Below, one piece after another: positions 1 through 9,970 of a DNA stretch of 48,111 nt (positions within the stretch are counted from its first letter, which is position 1; every line of letters begins with the position of its first letter). Under the pieces are notes generated by a model. It did no database searches and was not told the DNA's origin. It saw nothing but the letters and a program-made list of their open reading frames with translations. The stretch comes from Silene noctiflora (taxonomy: Eukaryota > Streptophyta > Magnoliopsida > Caryophyllales > Caryophyllaceae): positions 127,499 to 175,609 of the forward strand of contig VHZZ01000916.1 in assembly GCA_009801015.1 (NCBI GenBank), in the 5' to 3' direction. A program made the position numbers and the translations under genes.

Positions 1-81
1 CCTACAATGATACACAAGTTAAAAGAAAATTATAAACAACGTCGAAATACTGAAAGTCAAAAGATAGGTAGGTCGAACTTA

Positions 82-161
82 GTGTTGTGCGGAAGGGATA
101 TGGAGTAAATGCAAAAATAAAAGACACGCAAAATTTACGTGGTTCACTATCAATGTGATCT
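82..161 (-). repeat. LTR remnant of the copia element (3' side)
   Basis: This stretch matches the sequence next to the element's gag leader (about 1498-1575), base for base over its last 25 positions (GTGGTTCACTATCAATGTGAT is the shared core). It abuts truncated polyprotein sequence directly, with no polymerase or integrase between. It is therefore best read as the surviving outer end of the 3' LTR after a large internal deletion. Confidence 0.6.
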
Positions 162-1454
162 AACCTTAGTCATCTCCTCATGATTTGCGGATGCACAAAT
201 TGCAAAATGAGTGAGTGTTTCACCTTGCAATACATACAAGGAATTTTGTTTGACACCTTTCAACGCCAAACTAGAACCCTTCGTAACAGACAAAATCCGC
301 CCTTTACTCTGGATCTTAGAACCTAAATCACTTAATAAACCAAGAGATATAAGATTCTTTCCCAAAGCTGGAACATGTCTCACATTAGTCAAAGTACACT
401 TCTTCCCCTCAGTAGTCTTCACCTTGATTGACTCAATACCCACTACCCACTACCTCACAAGTAGCATTGTTACCAACAACAACGTGACCCCCATTAAAAG
501 ACTCATAAGTACTAAACCAATGTTTGTGTGGACACATATGATAAGAACACCCCGAATCTAGAATCCAACGATCAATAGGACGAACAGAATAAACCGCAAG
601 TGCATAGTCCGCCTCAAAATCGTATTCCACATTCTTACTTTGAACTACAACTGCATTAGACTTAGGTTTCAACTTAGGACAACTAGGTCTTTTATCTCCG
701 AGTTCTTTACATAAAAAACAGATAACATAAATATTAGCAGTATTGGTGCCCGGAACCGTACCCTTAGCCTTTTTCCTGCGGGCTCCACCCTTTTAGCATT
801 ATTAACAACTAAACCTACCCCTGATCCGTCTTCTAAGTCAACAGTTGCTTTTTGTCGCAACTCTCTAGTGTAAAGTGCTGACTTCACTTTCTCTAAGGTG
901 AGTGTTTCTTTACCAAGAACAAAAGAATCCTCAAAATTCTCATACGACACAGGTAAAGAAACCGACAGAATTAAAGCAGCATCTTCATCCTCAATCTTAA
1001 CATCTATATTAGGCAGATCTAGTAATATAGTATTATATTTGTCTAGATGATCACGAAGTGACATACCTATTTGCATCTTGAAAGAGAACAAACATTGTTT
1101 CAACAACAACTTTTTGGTGAACAACTTTATCATGTACAAACTCCCCAATTTCAGCCATAACCCCGTTGCAGTCAACTCGTCGGCTACCTTGGTTAGGACA
1201 TCGTCTGACAAACTCAACAAGATCGATGAATGAGCCCTCTCCTCCATTGTTACCAAGGCAGGATCTTCCGTCTCAGTCACCCTAGGTTCAGCTCCTGCCG
1301 CCGCAACTTCAATTTTCGTCACCTTAGTGGAGAAACCCTGCGTCATGGGTTTCCAGATGCATCGCTCCTTTAACAAAGCCCTCATCTTCAACCACCATAG
1401 TGCAGAACTATTCCTCCCGTCGAAATTTTCATTTCTTATAGTGTCACTTGCCAT
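150..1454 (-). pseudogene. Ty1/copia gag-protease-pre-integrase fragment, disrupted
   Basis: Remnant of a copia retrotransposon polyprotein. Reading leftward it starts at 1454 (MASDTIRNENFDGRNSSALW), the usual copia gag opening (UBN2/Retrotran_gag_2 type). It runs about 260 codons and then breaks frame near 670. In another frame [18 protein letters not shown] (433-672) carries the aspartic-protease motif DSG and the conserved histidine and cysteine pattern around it. A third frame (150-443) holds LTNVRHVPALGKNLISLG, the protease to GAG-pre-integrase junction. Integrase, reverse transcriptase and RNase H are missing, and the CCHC zinc knuckle is not intact. Frame changes and the deletion make it non-functional. 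Similarity to copia is clear from these motifs; the lineage (Ale, Ivana and so on) was not determined. Confidence 0.85.
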
Positions 1455-1483
1455 CTTCTCCTCCCTGGATCCAAAAACTCAAA

Positions 1484-1495
1484 ACTCTGGTGCTA
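1484..1495 (-). other. Probable tRNA-Met primer-binding site of the copia element
   Basis: Read on the minus strand this is TAGCACCAGAGT. It matches 8 of 12 bases of the usual plant copia primer-binding site TGGTATCAGAGC, and all four differences are transitions. It lies between the LTR-like sequence and the gag start at 1454, where a PBS is expected. The transition bias fits decay of a methylated element. Confidence 0.5.
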
Positions 1496-1497
1496 AT

Positions 1498-1890
1498 TAT
1501 TGTGTGGAAGAGATACGGTGCAGATGCAAAATTAAAAGACACATAAGATTTACGTGGTTCACTATCAATGTGATAGCTACACCCACCAGGGTGAGGGGGA
1601 ATATTTCACTATGTCAAGAGAATTATAGATTACAAAAGATGAACACAGTTTTTTAGATCTGCCTTTTAAAACTCTCAATGTGTTTGCCTCACAAATCTCT
1701 CCTTATAGAATAGCTAAATTAGGGTAGTGTTTATATATTAAACTACCTAACAACGATTAATCTAATAAATAAATACAAACTTATTAAAAATAAATTAAGG
1801 TCTAAGACAAAAACAAGAAATCTAGGTAAAGTCAAAGACAAAAACAAGAAATCTACGTGACTTTAATTAGGAAAGTCACGTAGAAATGAG
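1498..1890 (-). repeat. Upstream LTR of the copia element
   Basis: Begins TGTGTGGAAGAG beside the putative PBS and contains ATTTACGTGGTTCACTATC, a block common in plant copia LTRs and shared with 82-161, 42240-42300 and 46730-46790. The outer boundary is uncertain. A 27-bp direct duplication (about 1803-1855) and a perfect hairpin (stems 1853-1864 and 1872-1883, 12 bp, 7-nt loop) lie near the outer end. Confidence 0.5.
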
Positions 1891-2772
1891 CAGTGCAACT
1901 ATATAGCCATATTGTCTCACATAAATCTGGCAAAATAAACTTGAGTTCGAAAAATCGATTGAAAATATTTGAATTGATAACCGGCCGAATAGTCGATATG
2001 AATAAAATAAATAGTACCTAAAACCCGACTCAATTTGAATCGAATCGAACTCAATAATAACCAAATGATACCCGAACCTGAAAATAACTGTACCGATAAG
2101 AGCTGAACCGATTTACCTGAATGAAAAATGTTTATTTTCTCATAAATACACTCATATTTAGGTATTTTTTTCATTAAATTTTTATTTAGTAATGATATTA
2201 TTAATTATTACAGTCAAATTGAAAAGTATAAAGTACATTTAAGTAATAATTTTTTACGGAGTATTTGTTAATTTTTATAATATTGATATTATTATAATTA
2301 ACTCTTTATTTAAGTAATAATTTTTCATTAACTCTTTATTTAATAATGATATTATTAATATTATCATTAATTTATTTCAATAACCCGTTTGATAGGTCTA
2401 CTCTCATAATAGGTAAATCACGCCCTTCTTTTATTTGTTACGTCCAAGAAATTGTCCCTTAATTAACGATTCAAAAAAAAAACTTCAATTAGCAATGAAT
2501 CAAAGTATTAATTAAAGACACCATGGAAGAGAACATACGAAGCTTCTTAAAAGGAGGATGGTAATGGGAATCGAATTCAATTAAGTGGAACTCCTTTCTC
2601 TTTGTCCTCGTAATCGCAGAAAAAGAGTGAGTGTACCTTTTCTTCCATCACTCGGGTATGTAGTAGTTTAGGGGTCTCTAATACCCCTTTGTTTGTAATA
2701 TAAACCACTCTCTGTAGTAGTGTTTTATCTATGAAAGTTTACTGTCGAAAAAAAAAATGAATCTATATACCA
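1891..2772. other. AT-rich intergenic stretch, no gene seen
   Basis: Part of it (about 1925-2125) is a very degenerate run of CCGAA/ACCCGA-like words resembling the MITE interiors found elsewhere in the window. The rest is AT-rich. A 13-codon ATG reading frame at 2523 is not supported by anything else. Confidence 0.4.
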
Positions 2773-3107
2773 CTAGTGTAGATCCCGTGCAAATGCACGG
2801 TATTTTAGATAAAATTATTTGAGAATTTTACAATTAATTAAACTAATGCAATTTACCTCAATTTTGAAAAGGGTAGAAAATTTGCATATATAATTTCATG
2901 GAGATATTTTATTAGCCTTATTTATGTAAAAGTTAAACAATGATCGATGTTATAAAATTAATTAGGAGATAAATATTGTTTAATTGTAAATATAGATAGT
3001 CAACATTAACTAATTAGGAAATAAATATTGTTTAGCAGAATATCACTTGGGCGGGAAATTTGAGCGAAAGAATTTGAAGATGTGTTAATCTTTTGGTATA
3101 TAGAGGA
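2773..3107 (-). mobile_element. Non-autonomous Helitron, family A
   Basis: On the minus strand it starts TCCTCTATATACC after a host A. It ends with the hairpin CCGTGCATTTGCACGG (2785-2800), an 8-nt spacer and CTAG (2773-2776) before a host T. These are the standard Helitron signals: 5' TC, 3' hairpin plus CTRR, insertion between A and T, no TSD, no TIR. At 335 bp it encodes nothing. It aligns end to end with the elements at 15654, 16671 and 17607. Confidence 0.85.
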
Positions 3108-3239
3108 TTGACTAAACAAATCACCCATACTAAACATAACTTTGCCAACTTCCATTGGCTCACTAACCAAATGCCCCATTATGATTTTCATACATGAATA
3201 ATATTGCCTATGGCATGGCCGCATGGCAGATGGCTCACC

Positions 3240-3990
3240 TTGTTAACAAAATTGACCTAAAATTCGAATTGACCGGACTCGCCCTTAACATAACCCGAGT
3301 CGAAACCACCCAACTTAAAAATGATACGACAAAACTTAACTTCAATTGAACAAAACATACTTTTTTTTGGTGCGAAAGAGAGGCATAGCCCCAAAATTAA
3401 CTACTAGCTATTACACGGGGATAGTTACCCAAAAATATTATCCCTAAGTAGGGGCCGTAGCTCATGAAACGGAGCGTCTAAATACGTAGGTATAGTACTC
3501 GACATAATCCCTTTGTTAGCTAATAAATCCACAGCTCTATTTGCTTCTCGATAAACATGCTCTAACTTAGCCACCGATTGCTCCTCATTAAGTCTCGACA
3601 CCTTTTTACTATATACTTCAATCCGTTGCTCACAAGTTGATTTTCGTTGATGGCCTTGACACAAGGGGAGTTATCCATGTTAATGATTAACTTCGTACAA
3701 TGAATCGATCTAGCTCTTTTTTTAAATGACTTATAATATTTATGTTAGATGAAAGAATCAATCATCAAATCTAAACTAAAAATTGGTAATAATATTAATA
3801 GTATTATTTTTACCTGGGCTTAAAATAACCCGACTCGTTTCACCCAAAAATGACTCGACCAACATATCGAAACAGACCCAAAACCCGAATTGAAATGACC
3901 CAACCTAACCCGAGTTAACCTGAAAATGTAACGCACCCGAACTAGCCCGACCCAAACCAGATCTGTCTGATCCGTTTGTCGACCAGGTTT
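3240..3990 (+). mobile_element. Degenerate ACCCGA-type hAT MITE, interrupted by a LINE
   Basis: Two blocks (about 3240-3355 and 3820-3990) align in order with the left and right parts of the intact MITE at 26176-26609. Shared landmarks include GAAACCACCCAACTTAAAAA and GACAAAACTTAAC on the left, and TAAAATAACCCGACTCG and the terminal CAGGTTTA on the right. The middle is displaced by a LINE insertion (3361 to about 3720). The left terminal repeat is not recognisable. Confidence 0.65.
3361..3720 (-). mobile_element. 5'-truncated LINE, RNase H domain and poly(A) end
   Basis: On the minus strand it encodes the C-terminal RNase H domain of a plant LINE reverse-transcriptase protein: HCTKLIINMDNSPCVKAIN, then after a frame change HVYREANRAVDLLANKGI. 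It ends near 3433 and finishes in a run of A (T8 on the plus strand from 3361). The NMDNS aspartate and the HVYREAN block are typical of the RVT_3 family in non-LTR elements. A frameshift near 3580 inactivates it. Reverse transcriptase and endonuclease are absent, which fits 5' truncation on insertion. Clean TSDs were not found. Confidence 0.7.
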
Positions 3991-4553
3991 AGTAAAGGGT
4001 GGCTTTTAATTAGATCTGGTAAATGGGTCAACTGGATCGGTGCAGTTCATGCGAGATAATTTCAAGTTTATAAGAATTCTGGTCAGATTGGGTGGATTCT
4101 CGTCATTGCCGATTCAAGTCATTTTCGGGTAAATTATTATCATGTCATTCAATAATATATATTGATTGTTATTGTGCAACAATAAACATTCGAGCAAGAT
4201 CAATTCCAGTTACGGATCAAGTTCATGTCCTCAGTTCGGATGTCTGGTTGGGTACAGGACGATTTTCTTTTTTCATATCGCATCTCTTGACGAGACGACC
4301 ATAATGGAAAAAAAAAATGAGTTCGTGCCCAATCGTGTGGTTTACACAAACTCGCCTGAGCTAGTTCATGTGGGAAGCACGAACTAGACAAAACAATTTC
4401 GTGTATTTCACATGAACTGAGTTGATGGAGTAATAGGCCAATTCACTTGGACTAGACATACTTGGTTGATGAGATTATTGAAAGTTTTATTTAAATTATT
4501 CGAAAAAATTTCGAGTGTACCTTAACTTATATATCTTACTATTTCCATTGCAG
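3991..4553. other. Spacer or intron upstream of the BAHD exon
   Basis: Repeat-like sequence with more GGGTCA/GGATC words near its left end. No acyltransferase N-terminal exon (HXXXD motif) is visible here. The right end is a T-rich tract followed by an acceptor (CATTGCAG, ending 4554). Confidence 0.4.
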
Positions 4554-4554
4554 G

Positions 4555-5104
4555 ACAAGAGATGGTTCCGACGACTACGTCCATCATCCATTCAGTTAAC
4601 ATACGGCCTCACCTTCGTCCAGCGTTACCGCCAACATATTTCGGAAAATTGGTAGCACATGCCATTGCCGATTATGAAAACAAAGAGGGAAGCACGCCAA
4701 CAATTCGTGATCTAGTCGTATCGTTGCGACAAGCATTGACTAAGATCAAGGACAAGGAGTGGCTGAATAAGTTTCGAGGCGAAGAACGTCTCAAGGCAGC
4801 GTATAAAGCTAAGAAAACTCTTGAAAAATTCTTGCCAAAAACTTATTACTTTACTAGTTTAGGCGGATTTGAACAGGTGAATTTCGGGTCAGGAGCTCCT
4901 GTTTGGATCGGTTTTACAGGTGGTAGGCCAAACTCTTTCTTTAGAAATTACGTACCGTTGATTCATACAAGTGATCAAATCGAAGCATGGCCAATACTTG
5001 ACGAGAAGGAAATGGAAGTTTTATTGTCGGATCAAGAATTTCTTGCGGTTGCTATTCCAAGTGATGTTGCTCCTTTCACCTTTCTCCCAAAGGCCTCACT
5101 TTAA
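4555..5104 (+). CDS. BAHD acyltransferase, C-terminal exon only (partial)
   Basis: BAHD enzymes transfer acyl groups from CoA thioesters to alcohols or amines in plant specialised metabolism. This exon opens after a good 3' splice site and reads about 182 codons to a stop at 5104. It contains NIRPHLRPALPPTYFGKLV, matching the family's N-x-R-x-R-x-x-P-P-L-P-x-x-Y-F-G-N segment, and NFGSGAPVWIGFTGG at the position of the conserved DFGWGKP loop. QIEAWPILDEKEMEVL matches the C-terminal EAWV block. The catalytic HXXXD half, normally in an upstream exon, is not in the window. Either exon 1 lies beyond the left edge behind a long repeat-filled intron, or this is an orphan exon. Asp to Asn and Trp to Ser in the DFGWG motif argue for relaxed constraint. 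The architecture resembles vinorine synthase-like members, but the substrate cannot be told. A hAT element inserted 34 bp past the stop. Confidence 0.7.
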
Positions 5105-5137
5105 TTTAATACACAAATTCTCATATATGACGGTTGA

Positions 5138-6439
5138 TAGGACAGAGCATGGTTCGGATACCCGATCCGAAACCGAAGTTCGGATCGGATATCCGATCCG
5201 AAAATCCAAAATTTGACTATCCGAGATCCGATCCGAATACATCGGATATCCGAAATTTAGTATCCGAAAAATATGGTTCGGTTATCCAAATATCCGATAT
5301 CCGAATATTACTATCCGAAATAGAAATCAGTGGCTGCTTTATTTATTGAGTTGAAACGTCTACACTAGCAGTACTTGAAGAAGTCGCCATATAACCTTGC
5401 AAGAAGAGCATAAAAGACAATAGTATTAGAACAAAAAAAAAGCAAACTAGATTAGAGGAATTCAAATGCTCTGATTGTGCCATATCTCTGCATAGATGTC
5501 ACTTTTCAGGAAATATAATACACAAGATTAACATATGGCTGATGAAATGAAAACAAGAGACTTAGAAACATTATACTCATGATATTCTAGAAATGTCTAC
5601 CATACCCGNAACTTACATGAAATATTTCANTAGCGCATTGTTTACCTAANCCATAATGAATCTCATGATATTCTGAAAACATCTATCATAGTCCACATGG
5701 CAATCAAGTAAGGTTATATATGCAATTGCCTTAAGAGGCCATGGNTAAAGAGCAGCCTTTTACATGCACTACGATTTTTAAAACATTAAAATGATGGATA
5801 TCGGAAGAGGACATGAATATCAGCTCATTTTGACAGTCGAAACCACTGAATCATGTAAATCATATTCTTCTTTTCCTAGATTTGGGTATTAGTTTTCGAA
5901 CTTCTTTTATACTTTCTTAAATCTTCCTCACAAACAACATGAATGAAATCATTGAACAAATAATAAAGAAGTTGTTGCGTTGGATCCCTCAACTCCCCTT
6001 TTGATTAGTCAATATCCAATTAGTTTTAGATGTGTTTATTAATCTAGCGCAAAGTATGTTACATCTAATTATTTATGAATGAAATCAATGAATAAAGAAC
6101 AAAAAAACGTATCAAAAACGAGATTTGAACTATACCTGCCTTGTATGAGGGATTTACTAATTTAGATGTATTTGTTTTTTGTTTTTTTTTTTAATAAAAC
6201 TCGGTTTTCGAATCGGGTAATGAGTTTGAATCGGGTATCCGATATCCGATCCGAAAAATATCGGATATCGGTTATCCGAAAGTTTTGAAGTTAATATCCG
6301 TATCCGATCCAATATCCGAAAATTTTGGTTCGGGTATCCGATCCGAAACCNATTATCGGATCGGGTATCCATAATATCGGATCGGATGCGGAGCGGATAT
6401 CGGATCGAATCGGATAATCGGATTTTCTGCTCAGCTCTA
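5138..6439 (+). mobile_element. 1302-bp non-autonomous hAT element with inverted ATCCGA arrays
   Basis: Flanked by a perfect 8-bp target-site duplication ACGGTTGA (5130-5137 and 6440-6447). The left end reads TAGGACAGAGCATGG; the right end, reverse-complemented, reads TAGAGCTGAGCAGAA, a diverged hAT-like terminal repeat. Inside the left end is a run of ATCCGA/TTCGGAT words (about 5145-5330); inside the right end is the reverse complement of such a run (about 6190-6425). The two arms could fold back on each other. The core between them has no transposase reading frame and holds several Ns. It must depend on a transposase supplied elsewhere. Confidence 0.8.
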
Positions 6440-6451
6440 ACGGTTGATATC

Positions 6452-7119
6452 CAGGGGCGGATCCAGCCAATTGGCTATATGGGCTGAAGCCCAACCTGTT
6501 TTATGAGAAAAAAAAACACTACTAAGGGTTTAGTGTAAGTAATAGGTCTAATGCTATTCTTGACTTAGTGGTAAGCTCTCATGCATTTCATTTTGGGGGT
6601 GGGGGTTCGAACCCCAGTGTTGGCGAAAATTCATTTTAACTATTTTACTAGTTGGATCGTTTTGTTTTCTTTTTATTTGTTGGATCCTTTTGTTTTCTTT
6701 GAGTTTTATACTTTATAAATCGATAGTTTATATGAGATACGAAAACTTTTTTGTGTGCTTTCATTGTTCGACATGACTTTTTATTACTCTCCTTTGTTTA
6801 TGAAGCTCTTATTTCCAAAAATTTCGTTGAAACTTATAACTTTAAGAATTTATCGGTAGAATAACAAGAATAGTTATATATAAGCTTAATTAGCACACAA
6901 GTACTTANGTAATATAATGTCAATAAAGTGTCAAAAATCATAATTTAATATTATTGGCTTGAATGTGACGAAAATGAAGCATGATACTGTATAATAATAA
7001 GTGTTAAAGCGAGTACAATTATCAATTTTAAGCCTCTTTAAATAACGTCTCGAAAAAAAAATTCGAAGTAAGAAAATTTTTCTAGCCCACCGTACATTTG
7101 ATTCCTGGATTCGCCCCTG
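6452..7119 (+). mobile_element. 668-bp non-autonomous hAT element (CAGGGGCGGATCCAG ends)
   Basis: The terminal inverted repeats CAGGGGCGGATCCAG and (reverse-complemented) CAGGGGCGAATCCAG match at 14 of 15 bases. They are flanked by a perfect 8-bp TSD TTGATATC (6444-6451 and 7120-7127). CAGNGGCGGAxCCAGG is a widespread plant hAT end. The interior carries a tRNA-like segment (6564-6614) and no transposase. Its left TSD overlaps the right TSD of the neighbouring hAT element by four bases. Confidence 0.85.
6564..6614 (+). repeat. tRNA-like segment (A and B box) inside the hAT element
   Basis: TTAGTGGTAAG at 6564-6574 resembles an RNA polymerase III A box. GGTTCGAACCC at 6604-6614 is a perfect B-box core. 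The spacing is as in a tRNA, but the stretch does not fold into a full cloverleaf, so it is a tRNA-derived SINE head or fossil rather than a tRNA gene. Confidence 0.5.
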
Positions 7120-7130
7120 TTGATATCTAT

Positions 7131-7259
7131 CACAAGCTTGTGACGGGTCAAATAAAATTCACATGGGAGGATAAAGACAAGTCATTTTTATTCCCTATGC
7201 ATTCTACGTTTTGTTTTGTCTACCCATGTAGTGATACTTGACCCGTCACAAGCTTGTGA
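7131..7259. mobile_element. Short MITE with perfect 21-bp terminal inverted repeats
   Basis: The 21 bases at 7131-7151 (starting CACAAGCTTGTGACGGGTC) recur exactly, reverse-complemented, at 7239-7259. The outer 12 bases are themselves a palindrome. Related GTGACGGGTC/CACAAGCTTGTG pieces occur at 25030-25140, 25770, 30745-30785 and 34505-34670, so it is a local MITE family. No TSD could be fixed. Confidence 0.6.
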
Positions 7260-7286
7260 CATGAGACCTATTGAATTTAGTAATGT

Positions 7287-7325
7287 TGACCAAAATATGG
7301 GCTAATTTAGTCCATATTTTGGTCA
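7287..7325. repeat. Perfect 14-bp inverted repeat
   Basis: TGACCAAAATATGG (7287-7300) and its reverse complement (7312-7325) flank an 11-nt loop. It lies just beyond the preceding MITE and may be a remnant of a further foldback element. Confidence 0.7.
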
Positions 7326-8091
7326 AATGATGAGACTTAAGAATAAAACGGGTTAAATAACATCTCATTTGCGTAAATGGGACAGACATTTTGCTAATCA
7401 CAATGCATTATATTTTTGTCTTATGTGTATGTGATACTTGACACGTCTTAAGATTAAGACGGATATGCTCATCTTACATGAAAATTTGTGGATTCTCTGT
7501 CATGTTTCACATTTGTTTTTGACAAAAATTAAAATTAGTGGTATGATAATATATGGAGGAAAATGAAAGTAGAAGAGAGCTGATGTGAGTCGAATTGAAG
7601 TGTACTGAATAAACTGAAGTAACCTGAAATTAAGCCGAAAAAAACAAGACCTAAATACCCGTGTGTGGCATTTTCGGTTGGAAGAGAGAACAAAAGCAAA
7701 GCAATCCAAAATTGGTGAGAACAGTATTTGAAGGAAATGCTAAATATACATTCCGATTTGTACGACGGTCCCAAAATTGCGTGTTTCTTGTAGTGACGAC
7801 CTTTTTCATATATCCGTGTCTGATATTCGACACTCGAGAATTCAATTTGATCCAGATACAAGGAAAATATATACATTCATTAATAAGCTGTATTTAATTT
7901 GACACATTGTTCATGGAACAAAACTATTTCATGCATGGCATTCACTTTGACAAAGGATTATTGCCAATCAATAATGTGAAGTAAATAAGCAACATAGTTC
8001 CCATGCTAGACCTGTCCAAAACAATAAATACATCAAATTTAAGATTATATAAACCCGTCTAATCATTTGTTTACGTTTGATTAAATAAAAA
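7326..8091. other. Intergenic, no gene seen
   Basis: Several overlapping reading frames on both strands (7500-7897) show no recognisable protein pattern and no splice context. I treat this as spacer. Confidence 0.4.
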
Positions 8092-8490
8092 ATTCATTTA
8101 CTACTAAGAGAATAAAAATTATAAATGATTTTTCCTCAAGAACGAATCTGACTAAATAAGGAAACAAGACTCTATTTTTATTAAATTATTATCTTTTAAT
8201 TAAGCTATAATTTTTATTCTTTTTTTAACTAAATAAAAATCTTTTACTTATAATTAAACAAAACTGGTATAAATTTAAAATCCGTATATGAAAAACCGAT
8301 AAATTGATATTATTAGTTTCGTAAAAAAAAAAAAAAAAAAAAACTTACCACGTACTTAATTCGTATAAAAAATTTTATAAATTGAAATCATTACTTTTGT
8401 GGTAAAATATTTCATTAAAATAAACATTTCAGTACTTTACTCAATTCCTTCTTTTAATTAGTTTTTCATTTCGTTAAAAAAAAAAAAACA
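8092..8490 (+). mobile_element. Degenerate Helitron, family B
   Basis: Starts near TTCATTTACTACTAAGAG and continues with AATAAAAATT and CTAAATAAGGAAACAAGA, matching the 5' part of the family B elements at 8890 and 18714. Its interior TATAAATTGAAATCATTA and TTTCATTAAAATAAACAT also match. The 3' hairpin and CTAG are absent, so the 3' end is lost or decayed. Confidence 0.5.
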
Positions 8491-8889
8491 AATGATTAGG
8501 ACAAAGGCAGCAGTAACTCAGAAAACTAGGGTTACGAGGACATACATGGTTGCAAAGAAGAGTAGAATCTTTTTCGGATCGTAAAACCAAGACGGTGGCG
8601 ATCGCTTAAAGCTCCATCTTCTTCCCCATCTTCCTTCTGGTAGTATGGATTTCTTGTCATTTGTTTTAATGGTTATTTGATGTTGTGGAAGGTTATTGTT
8701 TATAGAATTAGTTGTATAGGGAAGAGACTTTTCTTGCTTGTTAATGGGTTGAGCAGCTGCAAAATTTGGAATTTTAATTAGTTTTATTTTGAAAAAAAAA
8801 ATGTAGTTTAATTAACAATATTAATAATATTATTATTAATTATTAATACGAGTCATATAGACAAAGCATAATGAAAATTGTATCAAAAA
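8491..8889 (+). other. Possible gene 5'-leader fragment between Helitrons
   Basis: About 8513-8642 is less AT-rich than its surroundings and looks like a plant leader exon: AACTAGGGTTACG, a short ATG frame (MVAKKSRIFFGS then stop), a CT-rich stretch and a plausible donor TTCTG^GTAGTATGG at 8640. No downstream exon was found. It may be a captured or truncated gene fragment. Confidence 0.3.
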
Positions 8890-9441
8890 TCCTCCTATAT
8901 ACTATGAGAATAAAAATTCTTAAACATTTTCCCTCCAAAAGGAATCTTCTTAAATAAGGAAATAAGAATTTCTTTTTATTAAATTATTATCTTTTAATTA
9001 ACATATAATCTTTTAACCACTATAATATTTTTTAAACTAAATTATTTTCATTTAATTAAAATAAAACAAAACCAGTATATTAATCTAAAAATTTGTATAT
9101 GAAAAACTTATAAATTGATACTATTAATTTCGTATAAAAAAACATTAACATGTACTTAATTAGTATAAGAAAATTATAAAGTGATCTTATTAATTTCGTG
9201 AAAACAAAATTAATTGAAACTATTTGAGAAAATTTATAAATTGGAATTATTTATTAATTACGGAGTATGTGGTAAAAAGAAAGTTTCATTAAAATACATA
9301 TTTTATGACTCTACTCAATTCTTTTGATGAGTTTTCCATTTTATTTTTTATTCTCATATTAAAATATGAAAAATTAATTATGTGTCAATTTAAAATCTAC
9401 AAATAATACATTATTATAAATATGCACGAGATTCATACTAG
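8890..9441 (+). mobile_element. Non-autonomous Helitron, family B
   Basis: Begins A^TCCTCCTATATACTATGAG and ends in ATGCACGAGATTCATACTAG^T, with CTAG at 9438-9441. It has the internal CCCTCCAAAAGGAATC marker of family B. It is 552 bp, AT-rich and has no coding capacity. The 3' hairpin is partly decayed. Confidence 0.75.
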
Positions 9442-9457
9442 TTATATGATCAAACTA

Positions 9458-9907
9458 TCCCCTATACTAAAAGAATAAAAGATTCTAAAGTTTTTCTGCC
9501 TAAATGAATTATTCTATATTAGGCTTTGGACTTCATTAAATCATATCTATAACTGGATCATACTGATTAATTCTATACAGTAAATAATTCTATGATATTT
9601 AAGAATGCGATAAAATTGCATTAATAATACGTATGATATGATATAAATATTTTACAACTATTGTTTTTAAAAATGAATGTTTTTTTAATAAAAAAAGTTT
9701 AACTAACAAAATAGTTCAGTAACACCAGCAATTATCTTATACAGAGTAAAGTGTCGAACATTTTATTTTGTACATCTTAATACAAAACATTTCTAATAAT
9801 AAATTTTATAATTAAATTTTGAGGAAGTTAAATGTCAGCAGTATAATTGTTAAATTTTTTAACATTCATATCTAAAAAACCGTGCATTAGCGCGGGTTCT
9901 ACCCTAC
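9458..9907 (+). mobile_element. Non-autonomous Helitron, family C
   Basis: Starts A^TCCCCTATACTAAAAGAA and ends with hairpin CCGTGCATTAGCGCGG followed by TTCTACCCTAC^T. The terminal CTAC deviates by one base from CTRR. It lies only 16 bp after the previous Helitron, in the same orientation. Confidence 0.7.
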
Positions 9908-9970
9908 TTCTTTTATAAACCAAATAACTTCGATAAATTAATGAGTTATTTTATTTTATCATAAAATATC

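Noticed and set aside
2523-2564. Short ATG frame MEENIRSFLKGGW
   Set aside because: Thirteen codons with no conservation evidence.
6564-6614. Possible tRNA gene
   Set aside because: A and B boxes are present but the acceptor and anticodon stems do not pair; better read as SINE-like.
7500-7897. Overlapping frames of 60-113 codons
   Set aside because: No motif and mutually exclusive frames on both strands.
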